From: Rhodoferax sp.
GTDB lineage: Bacteria > Pseudomonadota > Gammaproteobacteria > Burkholderiales > Burkholderiaceae_C
Assembly: GCA_018882485.1 (NCBI GenBank)
Contig: VERU01000199.1
Coordinates: 1 to 5,494, forward strand
Direction: 5' to 3'
DNA: 5,494 nt
In this document: piece by piece, positions 5,382 through 5,494 of the stretch
Position numbering within the stretch: position 1 is the stretch's first letter
How the letters are laid out: each line of letters begins with the position of its first letter
The notes under the pieces: model-generated
The model's database searches: none
The model's input: the letters and a program-made list of their open reading frames with translations, nothing else
What the model was told of the DNA's origin: nothing
Program-made: the position numbers and the translations under genes

Positions 5382-5494
5382 ATGTCCATGCCGCCGATCG
5401 ATCGAAATCCGCCGCCGCGCGCGCCCAGCGTCGAGCCCCCGGTGCACGCCACCGCCCGGGTCGCGCCGGTCGTTCCGGTCGATGTGCCTTCCCG
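5382..5494 (+). CDS. N-terminal fragment of a proline-rich protein, probably flagellum-associated
   Basis: 37 complete codons are visible before the window ends. The protein begins MSMPPIDRNPPPRAPSV and continues rich in Pro, Val and Ala, with no signal peptide or membrane segment, so the N-terminus is probably disordered and cytoplasmic. The ATG at 5382 (or the second Met at 5388) is the only usual start in this frame after a stop at 5328-5330; GAGG at 5368-5371 gives a moderate ribosome site. The sigma-28-like promoter upstream points to the late flagellar or chemotaxis regulon. A disordered, Pro-rich N-terminus is also seen in hook-length control (FliK-like) and FlaG-type proteins, but too little is present to name it. 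Confidence 0.55.
   Translation, partial: MSMPPIDRNPPPRAPSVEPPVHATARVAPVVPVDVPS

Overview
The window looks like chromosomal DNA of a high-GC betaproteobacterium, most likely a member of the Burkholderiales close to Comamonadaceae. The signs are the protein types (a Tim44-domain protein with a bacterial signal peptide, a Bcr/CflA-type efflux pump of the kind I associate with that group, a DUF2946 protein), the very GC-rich third codon positions on the right side, and a beta-type flagellar sigma-28 promoter near the right end. No RNA gene, mobile element, CRISPR array or integration site was seen.

Left block (1-2356, minus strand): an iron/siderophore-type ABC uptake operon read right to left. 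It consists of a small exported Cys/His protein (DUF2946), a periplasmic substrate-binding protein, and a FecCD-type permease cut by the left window edge. The binding-protein and permease genes overlap by four bases (ATGA). The DUF2946 and binding-protein genes are separated by a 97-base spacer holding two perfect inverted repeats. The ATPase and the outer-membrane receptor that usually complete such systems are not in view; they may lie beyond position 1. This block is visibly less GC-rich than the rest.

Middle (2357-3522): a 187-base divergent intergenic region, then one plus-strand gene for a membrane-anchored Tim44-domain protein. It ends at a strong GC hairpin that it shares with the convergent gene on its right.

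Right block (3523-5086, minus strand): a probable two-gene operon of a small two-helix membrane protein of unknown function followed, after a 10-base gap, by a 12-helix MFS efflux transporter. Beyond it is a 295-base divergent region with a good match to a sigma-28 (FliA) promoter. That promoter drives a plus-strand gene of which only the proline-rich first 37 codons are present, so a flagellar or chemotaxis locus probably begins at the right edge.

Nothing here is a proven new system. The most interesting leads are the DUF2946 protein heading a metal-uptake operon, the unknown membrane protein coupled to an efflux pump, and the unidentified proline-rich gene under a flagellar promoter.
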